A DNA stretch of 42,635 nt, taken from positions 1 to 42,635 of the forward strand of contig CAMCIN010000003.1 of the NCBI GenBank assembly GCA_945874745.1. The letters run 5' to 3'. The notes under the pieces are model-generated. The model worked only from the letters and a program-made list of their open reading frames with translations. It was not told where the DNA came from and made no database searches. This DNA comes from Akkermansia muciniphila. GTDB taxonomy: Bacteria > Verrucomicrobiota > Verrucomicrobiia > Chthoniobacterales > Chthoniobacteraceae. Below are positions 16,366 to 25,452 of this stretch, piece by piece; positions within the stretch are counted from its first letter, which is position 1, and the number at the start of each line of letters is the position of its first letter. The position numbers were made by a program, and so were the translations under genes.

Positions 16366-18459
16366 ATGCACAATTCAAACGCACCCGGCTCCCTTCCTTC
16401 CGAGGGGGCTTCCACACCCGATCTACAGCAGCTCGTGCTGATTTTACGCGAACGCTACTGGGTGCTTCTAGTCTGCATTGTAGCGGGCCTGCTCGCCTCC
16501 GGCATTTACATCCGCAGGCTTCCCGTCGTCTACCAGTCCACCGCTGTTCTCCAGCTTGAGCCGCACGGGCGTGTGCTGGGTTTGGACGCGGAAAACAGCA
16601 CGCAGCCCTCTTCCGAGCCCCCCTTGCAAACGATTCTGGAAGCCTTCAAAAGCCGTTCCCTGCTGGAGCGGGCAGTTCGCGATCTGCAACTGCAGGAGGA
16701 CCGCGAATTTTCTCCAATCACCCTTTCCATCGAGCAAGCCCAAGGGCTTTTGGCGGGCTGCCTGGACGTGCGTCAGCGCAAAAGCACCTCGCTCATCGAC
16801 ATTGTGGCGCGCCACGGGCGGGCACAGACGGCCTGCAAGCTGGCAAACGGAGTTTCCAATGCCTTTATCCAGATGCAATTAGACCAGCGCTCAAGCGGAG
16901 CGCGTGCCGTCCTGGAGTTTCTACTCGCTGAGGCCGATCGGCTTAAGAAAAGACTACAGCGCAGCGAAGAGGCGCTGCAGACCTACAAGGAGACAAACCA
17001 AGCCGCCGCGCTCGAGGACCGGCAGGACACCGTCACCGCCTCGCTCAAGGCACAGGGAAACAATTTCGCGGAAGCCCGCTCCACGCGCATCCGGCTTGAA
17101 AGCGACCTCGCCGACATGGTGCGTTTTCAGGGGAATCCGGAGGCCCTCTTGCGGATTGTGAGCATTTCCCAACACCCGCTCATTGTCGGCACGCGCGCAC
17201 AGATCTCCGAGTTGCAGGGCCAGATCTCTACCTTCCGCCTCAGGTACACAACAAAGCACCCCAAGATGGTTCAGGCTGTCATGCAGCTAAGCGAGGCGGA
17301 GATTGCGTTGAAAAAAACCGCCACCCAGATTCCCACCACCTTGCAAGCGGACTTGGAGCGGGCCCTGGCCACCGAGAACGCCTTTGAAGCGGCGCTCAAG
17401 GAACAGGAAAAGCAGGCGCTTGCCCTCAACCGGCAGTCCATCGAGTTCAAGGTGCTTTCGCGCGACGTGGAGACCGACCGGGCCCTCTACGAGTCCATTC
17501 TGCGGAGGCTCAAGGAAACCGACGTGGCCCGTAGCGTACAGCTCAGCGACCTGCGCGTCTTTGAAACCGCCATCCTGCCGGGGGGGCCCTCGCAGCAGTC
17601 CGCGCTCAAGTTTCTCGCGCTGGGCATGTTTGCCGGAATGATCATCGGCACCGTCGTAATCTTGGGCAGCTATCTGACGGAGGGCAGTTGGCGGACGGCC
17701 GAGGAGATTGAAGCGGCCACCGGACTCCCCGTGCTTGGCGCAGTGCCAAAGCTTTCGGGGCGGATCTCCGAAACGGGAATCTTGCAGGCCCTTTCGGATC
17801 CAAGCCAGCAGGCGCTCGAGGCGTTCCGTTCATTGCGGACCGCTCTGCATTTGGGTGCCCGCAAAAAGGGGCGGAACTGCTTCCTTTTTACGAGCGCCCT
17901 GCCAAACGACGGCAAAAGCTTTTGCTCGCTCGGCTATGCGCTGACCTTGGCGAGGCAGGGAGTGCGTACCCTCCTCATTGACGCGGACCTGCGCTCTCCC
18001 TCGCTGGATGGAATCGTTCTCGGTTCGGTCAAGATGGTGGGGCTGGCGGACGTGCTCGAGGGGCGGGTGCGGCTTTCCTCGGCCATTTGCGTCACCGACG
18101 TACAGGGACTGCACCTGCTGCCCGCCGGAAAAATCCTTCCCAACGCCTCCGAGCTACTCACCCGCAAGGGAATCCATTCCATTCTGGGCGCGGCAAGGGA
18201 GCAGTACGACTGCATCGTGGTCGACTCTGCACCCATCCAGTCCGTAAGTGACGCACTGTTGCTGGCCGAGGCCGTGGATACGGTTTGTCTTGTGGTCCGC
18301 TATGCGGCGACGCCGCGCAAGGCGGCGCTGCGCGCCCTCCACCTCTTCAACGACCACGGCACGCCGGTGGAGGGGATCGTCTTCAACTACGCCAACCCCG
18401 TTGCACCTTACGGCTATTACAGCCGCGCGGAGAGCAGCCCGCTAGAGGCCACAGCATAG
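16366..18459 (+). CDS. Polysaccharide co-polymerase / BY-type tyrosine kinase (Wzc-like)
   Basis: This 697-residue inner-membrane protein has a Wzz-type N-terminal domain with a membrane helix at about 31-48, a long periplasmic coiled-coil region (about 165-400, GNVR-type), and a second helix at about 413-435 (LGMFAGMIIGTVVILGSYL). A cytoplasmic kinase domain follows: Walker A SALPNDGKS near 510, Walker A' LLIDADLRSPSL near 536 and Walker B CIVVDSAP near 615. A short C-terminal Tyr cluster (YGYYS near 682) offers autophosphorylation sites. It sets chain length and gates export with the SLBB protein. Last gene of the operon; no glycosyltransferase follows. A frame open upstream to 15760 overlaps the SLBB gene and is not coding; the ATG at 16366 is chosen. 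Confidence 0.93.
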   Translation: MHNSNAPGSLPSEGASTPDLQQLVLILRERYWVLLVCIVAGLLASGIYIRRLPVVYQSTAVLQLEPHGRVLGLDAENSTQPSSEPPLQTILEAFKSRSLLERAVRDLQLQEDREFSPITLSIEQAQGLLAGCLDVRQRKSTSLIDIVARHGRAQTACKLANGVSNAFIQMQLDQRSSGARAVLEFLLAEADRLKKRLQRSEEALQTYKETNQAAALEDRQDTVTASLKAQGNNFAEARSTRIRLESDLADMVRFQGNPEALLRIVSISQHPLIVGTRAQISELQGQISTFRLRYTTKHPKMVQAVMQLSEAEIALKKTATQIPTTLQADLERALATENAFEAALKEQEKQALALNRQSIEFKVLSRDVETDRALYESILRRLKETDVARSVQLSDLRVFETAILPGGPSQQSALKFLALGMFAGMIIGTVVILGSYLTEGSWRTAEEIEAATGLPVLGAVPKLSGRISETGILQALSDPSQQALEAFRSLRTALHLGARKKGRNCFLFTSALPNDGKSFCSLGYALTLARQGVRTLLIDADLRSPSLDGIVLGSVKMVGLADVLEGRVRLSSAICVTDVQGLHLLPAGKILPNASELLTRKGIHSILGAAREQYDCIVVDSAPIQSVSDALLLAEAVDTVCLVVRYAATPRKAALRALHLFNDHGTPVEGIVFNYANPVAPYGYYSRAESSPLEATA

Positions 18460-18995
18460 CGGATTTGCGGATTTGCGGACCGGCGGAAGGGGTGGATCCG
18501 GCACTGTTGCCGCGGGAGGGGCGACTTGCTCAAGGGAGCGCTGCTTTTGGCGTCTCGCTACTTTCAGTGGGTGAGCGCTTCTGGGAAGCGAGACGTGATA
18601 CTTCGGGAACTGGCATGAGCCAGCAACGGCTCTCGACTTGGAGGACGCAGTGTCCGACGCCGTCGGGCCTCCTCAATAGGGCCAGTGGGCCTTTTATTTA
18701 GACACCTCGCCCCGCAAATCAGTCAAATGTTCGGCTCCCTTTTTCTGAAAAACTACCCCTGTCTGCCGGGCCCCGTCTGTCGGGCCCTGCGGGCCCGCCG
18801 ATAGCTAGCCGGTCGGCAAGCGAGCCCCGCGAGCGCCGCCACCGGTCTGGCCAAAAACAGCGGTGGGCCGCTTTCAAGCAGGCAGGGATGCGAGTGCTCG
18901 CCAAGCTGCAATGGTACGTGGAGGCGAGAGTCGGATGGTGGCTGTGGAAGAAACATGCCAAAACCCAAGGCCGATACGCACCCAAGCAAGGGGGG
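18460..18995. other. 536-bp gene-free region rich in dyad symmetry
   Basis: This lies between convergent genes. I see no supportable coding sequence. It opens with a short tandem GGATTTGC repeat (18461-18476). Between 18537 and 18700 there are several overlapping inverted repeats: CGTCTCGCT/AGCGAGACG (18551-18559 with 18587-18595), an inner CGCTTC/GAAGCG (18577-18590), CTGGC-ATGA-GCCAG (about 18610-18623) and GGAC/GTCC (about 18642-18654). From 18770 to 18825 a GC-rich block has three GGGCCC hexamers and GCCG-GT-CGGC. The density suggests a structured 3' UTR, a small RNA or a decayed mobile element. I could not match it to a riboswitch family. Confidence 0.5.
18678..18697 (+). terminator. Candidate terminator after the Wzc-like gene
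   Basis: GGCC-AGTG-GGCC (18680-18691) with two weaker outer pairs is followed by TTTTATTTA. The stem is short, and an alternative pairing with GGCC at 18666-18669 competes. It is the best terminator candidate downstream of the exopolysaccharide operon. Confidence 0.4.
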
Positions 18996-21900
18996 TTACT
19001 TTGTCTTAAACTCCTTGCTGCCCACCAGCACCTGGACGAACTCCCGCATCGCGAAGTTCTTTGCTTTTACCCGCTCTACTATTTCCGCGGCCAAAGCCTC
19101 GTCTGTGAACCCAAACGGGCGCCCCAGTGCGTAGGCGATCAGGTTTTCTGCCAGCCCCCGGGCGAAGGCCTCGGGTCTGGAGGCGATGATGTCGCGCAGC
19201 TCAAAGTAGTCCTTAAACGCTGGCCCCTTGTGGAGCGCCGCGGCCGGGTCGATGGTCCAGTGCTTGATCAGCTTTGGATTGGGTTTTCCGTTTGTGTCCA
19301 CGGCCTGAAAACTGTCCTCGGTGCGCCATTTGCCGACGGTGTTGAAGTTCTCAAGGCCGAAGCCTATCGGGTCGATCGCGCGGTGGCAGCTTGCGCACTG
19401 CGGCTGCTCCTGGTGTGCCAGCAGGCGCTCGCGTGTGGTCAGGAGCTGGCCGTTAAGCCGTGTGATCTGCGGCACGTTTGGAGGTGCGTTCGGTGGCGGG
19501 GCGTTAAGTAAAAACCGCAGCACCCACGCTCCGCGTTCGACCGGACTGGTGTGTTCGCCATTGCTGCCCATGGCCAGCACCGCGGACATGCCAAGCAAGC
19601 CGCCCCGCGGCGAATCTGCCGGAAGGCTGATCTTGCGAAACTCATCACCGCTCACTCCCTCGAGTCCGTAAAAGGTCGCCAGCAGGCCGTTGACGACGAC
19701 GTAGTCGGCTTTCAGCAAGTCGCGCACGCTGGCGTTTGTGCGTAGCAGGTGCTCGATCGTGCGGAAGACTTCGTTCCGCGCAGCAGCCTTGGTGCTCTCG
19801 TCGAAGTCGCGGAAGAGTTGCGTGTTGAACTGGAAAAAATCCAGCCGTTCCATGCGTAGCCACTGGTGCGTGAAGCCGTTGACAAACTCGCGCGACTTCC
19901 CGCTGTCGATGAGGCGGTCCACCTGTGCGGCGAGCACCGCCGGTTTTTGCAGTTCACCGCTGCGTGCGAGCGCCAGGAGCGTGTCGTCGGGCGGAGCGCT
20001 CCAGAGGAAGTAGGAGAGGCGTGTCGCAAGCTCCAGGGCGTTGAGCGGACGCGGCTTCTGTTCCTCGGCAGGCTCGCTCAGATAAAGGAAGCGAGGCGTC
20101 GCGAGCACCACGCTAAGCGGCTCCTTGAGTGCGGTCTGGAAGGTGTCCCCCGCCTTCAGGCGCATTTCAAAAAGCCGCACCAGCTTGTCGAGGTATTCCG
20201 GATTTGGGGCCTGGTCGCGGAAGGCGCGGATGGCGAACTTTTCGATCACCTCCCTCGCGCCGGCGCTGTCCTGGGTGCGGGCCTGCAGAACCGGGGGCGA
20301 GACGGCCTCGGTGGGGGTCTGGAGCGGACCCTGCCACTCGACCCAGTCCAGCCACAGCGCGGGGTCCCGCTGCTTTGGATCCTTCAGCATGCGGGTGCGC
20401 CCTGGGAGGCTGATGCCTTCCTTCTTTAACGGGCGCTTCTCCATCAGGAGAAACTTCCGGGGCCCGTTGGGGACGATGCGGAAGGGCAGCTCGAGGATCT
20501 CGGGCTGTTCCAGGTTCGCCGTTACCTGCCGGTTGGCGAGGAAGGTGCGGTCGTCCTTGTCGATGGGGCTGGCCTCGACAAAGGAAAGGAAGGCCCTTTC
20601 GGGAGGCATGTCCGGAACCCGACCGACCTTGACGCGCAGGACGTAGTCTCCGGTGGCGGCGTCCGGCGGCAGGTTGAGCGCAAACTCGGAGGTCTCGTTC
20701 ACCGTGTTGTCCAGATAGAAGCCGGTTTGGGCCTTCGGCCAGTCGAGATACTGTTGGAACCAGCGGTTGTTTTGCTCCCAGACGTACTTGTGAAATTCCG
20801 CGGCTTCCTTGTCGCGGAAGCCGAACTCTGAGAGCCGCGCGATCTCACCGCCGCTCGCCTGCCACTTCTCGTAGTTTTGAAACTGGATCCGCGCGCGGTC
20901 ATGGATGCGCTGGATCTCGGGTGTTTTGGATTCGGGCTCGATGTGTTCGGTCTTGGTGAGTGGCGCCTGCGTTGCTTTCGCCAGTGGGCCCTCCCATTCG
21001 ACCCAGTCAATCCATAGGGCGGAAACCGGACCGACACCGGTGGCCTTTCGGGCCTCCGTGTAAACCGCATGATCTTGTTTCGGATCGCGCCTTTCGCGAA
21101 GGACGAAGGTGTGTGGTCCGTCCGCAGTGATGCTTACTGGGACCTCGAGGGTCTGCGGGGCGCTCGTGGTTCCGCTGATTTGGAAGGTCTGGAGGAGGGT
21201 GAAATCGTCCTTCTCCCTCCGGCTCCCAAACATGAGAAAGCGCCGCTCTGCCGGCACGCCGTCCGTCGCACCAATGCGGATACGGAGCATGTATTCGCCG
21301 GGCGGAGCCGTTTCGATTGCGTGCTTTGTCTTGAGCCAGCCTGAGGGTTGCTCCGGAGGCAGCGTGAGCACCTCCTCCGTATGAACATTGAATAGCGTGA
21401 GGTAGGCGCCGGTCTTGGTGAGGGGATCGTTCAAGTAGCGCTCAAAACTCGGGCCGTGTTCTTCAAACGCTTTGACGCGGAACTTTGCCTCCTGCTCATC
21501 GGGGATCCCCTTCTGCGGCATGCCGGTCTCCAGAAACTTCTTCGCCGTCTCGTAGCCTCCTTTGAAGTACCCCTTGTAAGTGCCTCCGACCATTGCGTTC
21601 GCGTGCAACTCCACCTCCCTGCGCTCCTTGTACACAGTCGCCTGCGCCGCGGGTGCAGGCGCACCCAAAGGACCTTCCAGCTCCACGTAATCCACCCAGA
21701 TGCACGGCCGCGGGCCACTGCCGGTCTTGTCCCACGCCTCTCGGAAGAGTGCGTATTCCGCAGCCCGATTGTTGGGGCGCTTGTCGCGCAGAGCGAAGTT
21801 GCGGTCTCCGCTGGCGTTGATGTCGACGGGGATCTCAAGAAGCTGCGGGTTCGCAAGCGTGCCGGTGACCTGATGCGAGCTGAGGACGTTGAAGTCCGAG

Positions 21901-23048
21901 GCGTCGGCCTTGCCCGTGCCCACCTCGATGAAGCGTCGTTCCTGGGGCGACTCGGCGGTCGCGGCAAGCCGGACCCGCAGCATGTAGCGACCCGCCGGCC
22001 AGGAGGTGGGCGCGGTGACCCCGGTGTAGCGGCCGAGGCTGTAGAGCATCAGGTAGGCCCCCGTTTCGCGCTGCGGCAGCTTCTGGTAGTCGGCGTGGTA
22101 CTGGTGGTGGTACGCGTACTCGCTGCGGGCGAACTGCGCGTCCTCTACATCGCGGAACTCGAACTGCGTGGGGGAAGGGGCCCCCGGAATCTCGGCAAAC
22201 CGGCTGTAAAACAGGTGCGGCTGTGTTTTGAGCCGCGGCTCCTCGCGCAGTTTTCCTACCACCGCGGCGTTCTCGGGCTTCGCCGCCGCCTCGTCCACGG
22301 CATCGCACCAGGCCTTGAAGCGGGCGTATTTCTTCGCGTAGCCCTCCGTGTAGATGGGCAGGTATTTGTTGGCCCATTCCTCCGGCTCCTTGCGGAGTTT
22401 CTCGGTTTTTTGCACGCCGCCCGCCGGTGCGATGAAGCGGGCAAAGGATTCATCCAACGCCTTTTTGCCGAGGGAAAGGTATTGCTCGAGTTGGTCGCTC
22501 GACATGAAGAGTGAGGAGCCTGCGGTGTCGAAGGTTCCTGCTCCTCCGTCCGCCGGGAGGTCCCGCACATCGACGCTGACGCCAAGCAGAGCGCGGATGG
22601 TGTTCTTGTACTCGCGGCGGTTGAGCCGGCGCATGGTGATTTTGCCTCCCGAATCCCCCAGGGAGCGTCGGGCGGCCATGAGCGTGTGCGAAAGCGAGTC
22701 GAGGAACTCGGTCTTATCGCCGCGTTCGGGCTGTTTGGAATCCTCCGGGGGCATTTCGCCGGAGTTGAGCTGGTTGAGGATTTTTTGCCAGAGATCCGCG
22801 CCCTGTACGGAGTCCAACGTAAAGGAGAGCTGGTCGAGCCGGACCTTCCCCTTTTGCTTCTCCTCATTGTGACATTCGAGGCAGTAGTCCTTAAGAAACG
22901 CGCGGTGCTCCTCCTTGAACTGCGCATGCGTACCGGCCGCGGCGGGCGCCGGCCCGGGACTCAAAAGAAAGGTCGCCGTCCAGAGCAGCGCCGCCCAGTG
23001 ACGGGGCAAAGGTGCTGCGGTTTTCGGGTAAACGTTGGGGCTGCTCAT
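18996..23048 (-). CDS. DUF1587/1592/1588/1585 cytochrome-type protein with three internal repeats
   Basis: This is a 1350-residue secreted protein with a signal sequence at about 15-38. A cytochrome motif CLECH (C56-H60) is followed by a DUF1587-like part (RLNRREYKNTIRALLGVSVD, about 139-200). The C-terminal half has DUF1595 (REVIEKFAIRAFRDQAP, about 932), DUF1592 (ATRLSYFLWSAPPDDTLLAL), DUF1588 (RGGLLGMSAVLAMGSNGEHT) and DUF1585, which includes a second CxxCH (CASCHRAIDPIGFGLENF, near 1217). The middle carries three tandem copies of a ~167-residue module (about 296-461, 521-689, 741-909), each ending in a W-[IVL]-D-[WY]-VE-x-x-GPL motif; this makes the protein far longer than the usual family size. 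A role in periplasmic redox chemistry or polysaccharide handling is a guess. It stands alone; the next gene upstream on this strand is glnB, behind a terminator. Confidence 0.92.
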   Translation of the reverse strand: MSSPNVYPKTAAPLPRHWAALLWTATFLLSPGPAPAAAGTHAQFKEEHRAFLKDYCLECHNEEKQKGKVRLDQLSFTLDSVQGADLWQKILNQLNSGEMPPEDSKQPERGDKTEFLDSLSHTLMAARRSLGDSGGKITMRRLNRREYKNTIRALLGVSVDVRDLPADGGAGTFDTAGSSLFMSSDQLEQYLSLGKKALDESFARFIAPAGGVQKTEKLRKEPEEWANKYLPIYTEGYAKKYARFKAWCDAVDEAAAKPENAAVVGKLREEPRLKTQPHLFYSRFAEIPGAPSPTQFEFRDVEDAQFARSEYAYHHQYHADYQKLPQRETGAYLMLYSLGRYTGVTAPTSWPAGRYMLRVRLAATAESPQERRFIEVGTGKADASDFNVLSSHQVTGTLANPQLLEIPVDINASGDRNFALRDKRPNNRAAEYALFREAWDKTGSGPRPCIWVDYVELEGPLGAPAPAAQATVYKERREVELHANAMVGGTYKGYFKGGYETAKKFLETGMPQKGIPDEQEAKFRVKAFEEHGPSFERYLNDPLTKTGAYLTLFNVHTEEVLTLPPEQPSGWLKTKHAIETAPPGEYMLRIRIGATDGVPAERRFLMFGSRREKDDFTLLQTFQISGTTSAPQTLEVPVSITADGPHTFVLRERRDPKQDHAVYTEARKATGVGPVSALWIDWVEWEGPLAKATQAPLTKTEHIEPESKTPEIQRIHDRARIQFQNYEKWQASGGEIARLSEFGFRDKEAAEFHKYVWEQNNRWFQQYLDWPKAQTGFYLDNTVNETSEFALNLPPDAATGDYVLRVKVGRVPDMPPERAFLSFVEASPIDKDDRTFLANRQVTANLEQPEILELPFRIVPNGPRKFLLMEKRPLKKEGISLPGRTRMLKDPKQRDPALWLDWVEWQGPLQTPTEAVSPPVLQARTQDSAGAREVIEKFAIRAFRDQAPNPEYLDKLVRLFEMRLKAGDTFQTALKEPLSVVLATPRFLYLSEPAEEQKPRPLNALELATRLSYFLWSAPPDDTLLALARSGELQKPAVLAAQVDRLIDSGKSREFVNGFTHQWLRMERLDFFQFNTQLFRDFDESTKAAARNEVFRTIEHLLRTNASVRDLLKADYVVVNGLLATFYGLEGVSGDEFRKISLPADSPRGGLLGMSAVLAMGSNGEHTSPVERGAWVLRFLLNAPPPNAPPNVPQITRLNGQLLTTRERLLAHQEQPQCASCHRAIDPIGFGLENFNTVGKWRTEDSFQAVDTNGKPNPKLIKHWTIDPAAALHKGPAFKDYFELRDIIASRPEAFARGLAENLIAYALGRPFGFTDEALAAEIVERVKAKNFAMREFVQVLVGSKEFKTK

Positions 23049-23058
23049 GGTGTGGGCT

Positions 23059-23130
23059 GGTTATCCGCAGAGGACGCAAAGGTGCAGCGATGCTCCCGCC
23101 TGTTTTTTCAGCTTTGAAATCTGCGGATGC
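23059..23130. repeat. Dispersed ATCTGCGGAT-type repeat, copy 1
   Basis: TTATCCGCAGAGGACGCAAA at 23061-23080 and AAATCTGCGGATGC at 23117-23130 are opposite-strand versions of one motif. The same words recur at 25788-25820, 32212-32274 and 35857-35970, always between genes. Confidence 0.6.
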
Positions 23131-23295
23131 ATCGTTGCCTGTGAGGTTAATGGAAATTGGAAGTGTCCTGGGATTGGGCCGCCTTGTGCCGGAGGACAGG
23201 GGGGCTCTATGACGAGTCCACGGACCGCCCGTTTTTTGGACAAAGTTTTCCTGATTTTGAAGAAACCTGCGTTCTGGGCTCTGGGGGGCAAACGC

Positions 23296-23334
23296 AAAAG
23301 TGGCCGGGGCTTGGAAGCCACCGGCCACTTTTTT
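23296..23334. terminator. Intrinsic terminator downstream of glnB
   Basis: AAAAGTGGCCGG (23296-23307) pairs with CCGGCCACTTTT (23321-23332): a 12-bp stem with a 13-base loop. On the minus strand it follows the glnB stop by about 22 bases and ends in four Ts; on the plus strand it ends in six. Confidence 0.88.
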
Positions 23335-23356
23335 GACTGCAATTTCGGAAGGAGGG

Positions 23357-23707
<351 letters not shown>

Positions 23708-23750
23708 TTAAGTGTGTTGCAGGATTAAACCTTTGAGGAGCGGACATCCA

Positions 23751-25382
23751 CTAAAGGATGTACCCATCTTCGCCGTGTTCGCTCACGTCGAGACCTGCGT
23801 CTTCGACTTCGGCCGTCGGGCGGAGGCCCATAACCACCTTCAGGACGAGGGCGATCACAAGGGTTGCCACGATGGAGAGCACCAGGGTCAGGCCGATGGC
23901 CTGAAGCTGCACGCCCAGAAGGCCGCCGTCGACCACGAGTTTTTCCAGGCCGTTGCCGGGTTCCGCTGCGTCCTTGGCTGCGGTGACCGCGGTGGCGAGG
24001 TTTGCATTCACTGCCTTGTCGGCGTAGATGCCCGTCATGATCGCCCCGAGGGTGCCGCCGACAGCGTGCACGCCGAAGGTGTCAAGCGCGTCGTCGTAGC
24101 CGAAGCGGGCCTTCAGGTGCATCACAAAGATGTAAGGCACCACTGCGGCAAGGACGCCGATGACCATGGCACCCGTCGTGCCGACAAACCCGCAGGCAGG
24201 GGTGATGACCACCAGCCCGGCGACAGCGCCGGAGCAGAAGCCAAGGATCGAGGCGTGTCCGCGCATGGCGCGCTCCATGAGCGCCCAGGTGAAGGAGGCG
24301 GTAGCGGCGGCAAGGGTGGTGGTGGTGAAGGCGTTGGCGGCGATCCCGTCCGCGGCGAGCGCAGAACCGGCGTTGAACCCGTACCAGCCAACCCAGAGCA
24401 TCCCGGTCCCGACCATGCAAAGCACCATCGAGTGGGGCGCCATCTTGTCGCGGCCAAAGCCGAGCCGCTTGCCCAGGATGATGCAGAGCACCAGGGCGCT
24501 CCAGCCCGAGGTCATGTGCACGACGGTGCCGCCAGCAAAGTCGATCGCGGGGATCACCGCGTCCTTGTTCCAGACGCCGTTCATGAAGCCGGTCACGCCC
24601 CACACCATGTGGGCCATCGGGAAGTACACCAGGAACATCCAGGCGCCGATGAAGGTCATGATCGCTGCAAACTTCATGCGCTCAGCAATGGCCCCGACGA
24701 TGAGCGCCGGGGTGATGATGGCAAACATCATCTGGTACATGGAGAACACGTTGTGTGAGACCCAGTAGGAATAGTCTGTGTTCGGAGCCGAATCGACCCC
24801 CTTCATGAAGAAGAATTCCGAGCCGCCAAGGAAGGGACTTTCAAAGCTCTTGCCGAAGACCAGGCTGTAGCCGAAGGCCCACCAGAGGATGGACACCAGG
24901 CCGGCGCAGGCCAGACACTGGGCCAGCACGCTCAGCACGTTCTTGCGGCGGACCAACCCGCCGTAGAAGAGCGCCAGGCCGGGCAGTGTCATAAACAACA
25001 CGAGCGCCGCGGAGGTCATCATCCAGGCGTTGTGGCCGGGACCGGCGACTCCGAGGGTCTTCTGCGAGAAGCCTTCGGGGTAGACGGATTCTTCGACGCC
25101 CTCTTCGTTCTTTTTCTTGATCTTGAGGCTTTCAAAGGCGGCGTCCGGGCTGGTGTTCTGCAGATAAGCTTCCAGCGCGTTGATCCGCATCTCGAGGGTG
25201 GCTTCCACGGCGGCGGCGGCCGGTGCCGCCGGGGCGGGGGCCGGTGCCGCGGGCGCGGCTGCAGGGGCGGGCGCCGCAGGCGGTGTGTCCTGCGCTTGTA
25301 CGGGACTCAGGGGTGAGAGCAGGGCGGCCATGGCAACTGCCATGGGTAGCCACCCGGAGAGGAGTGTGGTTCGGATCTTCAT
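23751..25382 (-). CDS. amtB: Ammonium transporter AmtB with N-terminal Ala/Pro extension
   Basis: This is a 543-residue inner-membrane channel. The start at 25382 gives a signal peptide (MKIRTTLLSGWLPMAVAMAA, cleavage near VQA); upstream open codons to 25541 would run through the promoter. After the signal comes an Ala/Pro low-complexity stretch (about 30-60), then a short helical segment (LEMRINALEAYLQ) that may form a coiled coil, then the 11-helix core. The core has the twin pore histidines (VVHMTSGWSALVL and TFGVHAVGGTLGA) and GLALFYGGLVRRKNVLSV. The cytoplasmic tail is short and acidic (EVEDAGLDVSEHGEDGYIL). It conducts ammonia/ammonium and is gated by P-II, encoded 55 bases downstream. 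A sigma-54 promoter lies about 70-86 bases upstream. Confidence 0.95.
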   Translation of the reverse strand: MKIRTTLLSGWLPMAVAMAALLSPLSPVQAQDTPPAAPAPAAAPAAPAPAPAAPAAAAVEATLEMRINALEAYLQNTSPDAAFESLKIKKKNEEGVEESVYPEGFSQKTLGVAGPGHNAWMMTSAALVLFMTLPGLALFYGGLVRRKNVLSVLAQCLACAGLVSILWWAFGYSLVFGKSFESPFLGGSEFFFMKGVDSAPNTDYSYWVSHNVFSMYQMMFAIITPALIVGAIAERMKFAAIMTFIGAWMFLVYFPMAHMVWGVTGFMNGVWNKDAVIPAIDFAGGTVVHMTSGWSALVLCIILGKRLGFGRDKMAPHSMVLCMVGTGMLWVGWYGFNAGSALAADGIAANAFTTTTLAAATASFTWALMERAMRGHASILGFCSGAVAGLVVITPACGFVGTTGAMVIGVLAAVVPYIFVMHLKARFGYDDALDTFGVHAVGGTLGAIMTGIYADKAVNANLATAVTAAKDAAEPGNGLEKLVVDGGLLGVQLQAIGLTLVLSIVATLVIALVLKVVMGLRPTAEVEDAGLDVSEHGEDGYIL

Positions 25383-25452
25383 AGTGTTATGAGTTTGGGA
25401 TGTGTGGCTGCTTTGTGGCCCCTGAGGGACCGCTGAGCTTCGAGCTTCATTA

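Larger units (their letters stand above)
23049..23356. other. Intergenic region upstream of the DUF1592-family gene
   Basis: These 308 bases hold a copy of the dispersed ATCTGCGGAT-type repeat (23059-23130) and the glnB terminator (23296-23334). I see no coding sequence and no convincing promoter boxes, although the promoter of the DUF1592-family gene must lie here. Confidence 0.6.

Noticed and set aside
18537-18640. Possible SAH or SAM riboswitch (GAGCGCTGC and CAGCAACGG words)
   Set aside because: The partner segments of either consensus are missing or far out of place, and no methionine or SAH gene follows.
23712-24758. 348-codon plus-strand frame opposite amtB
   Set aside because: It is antisense to the clear AmtB core; His/Gly/Asp-rich translation without features.
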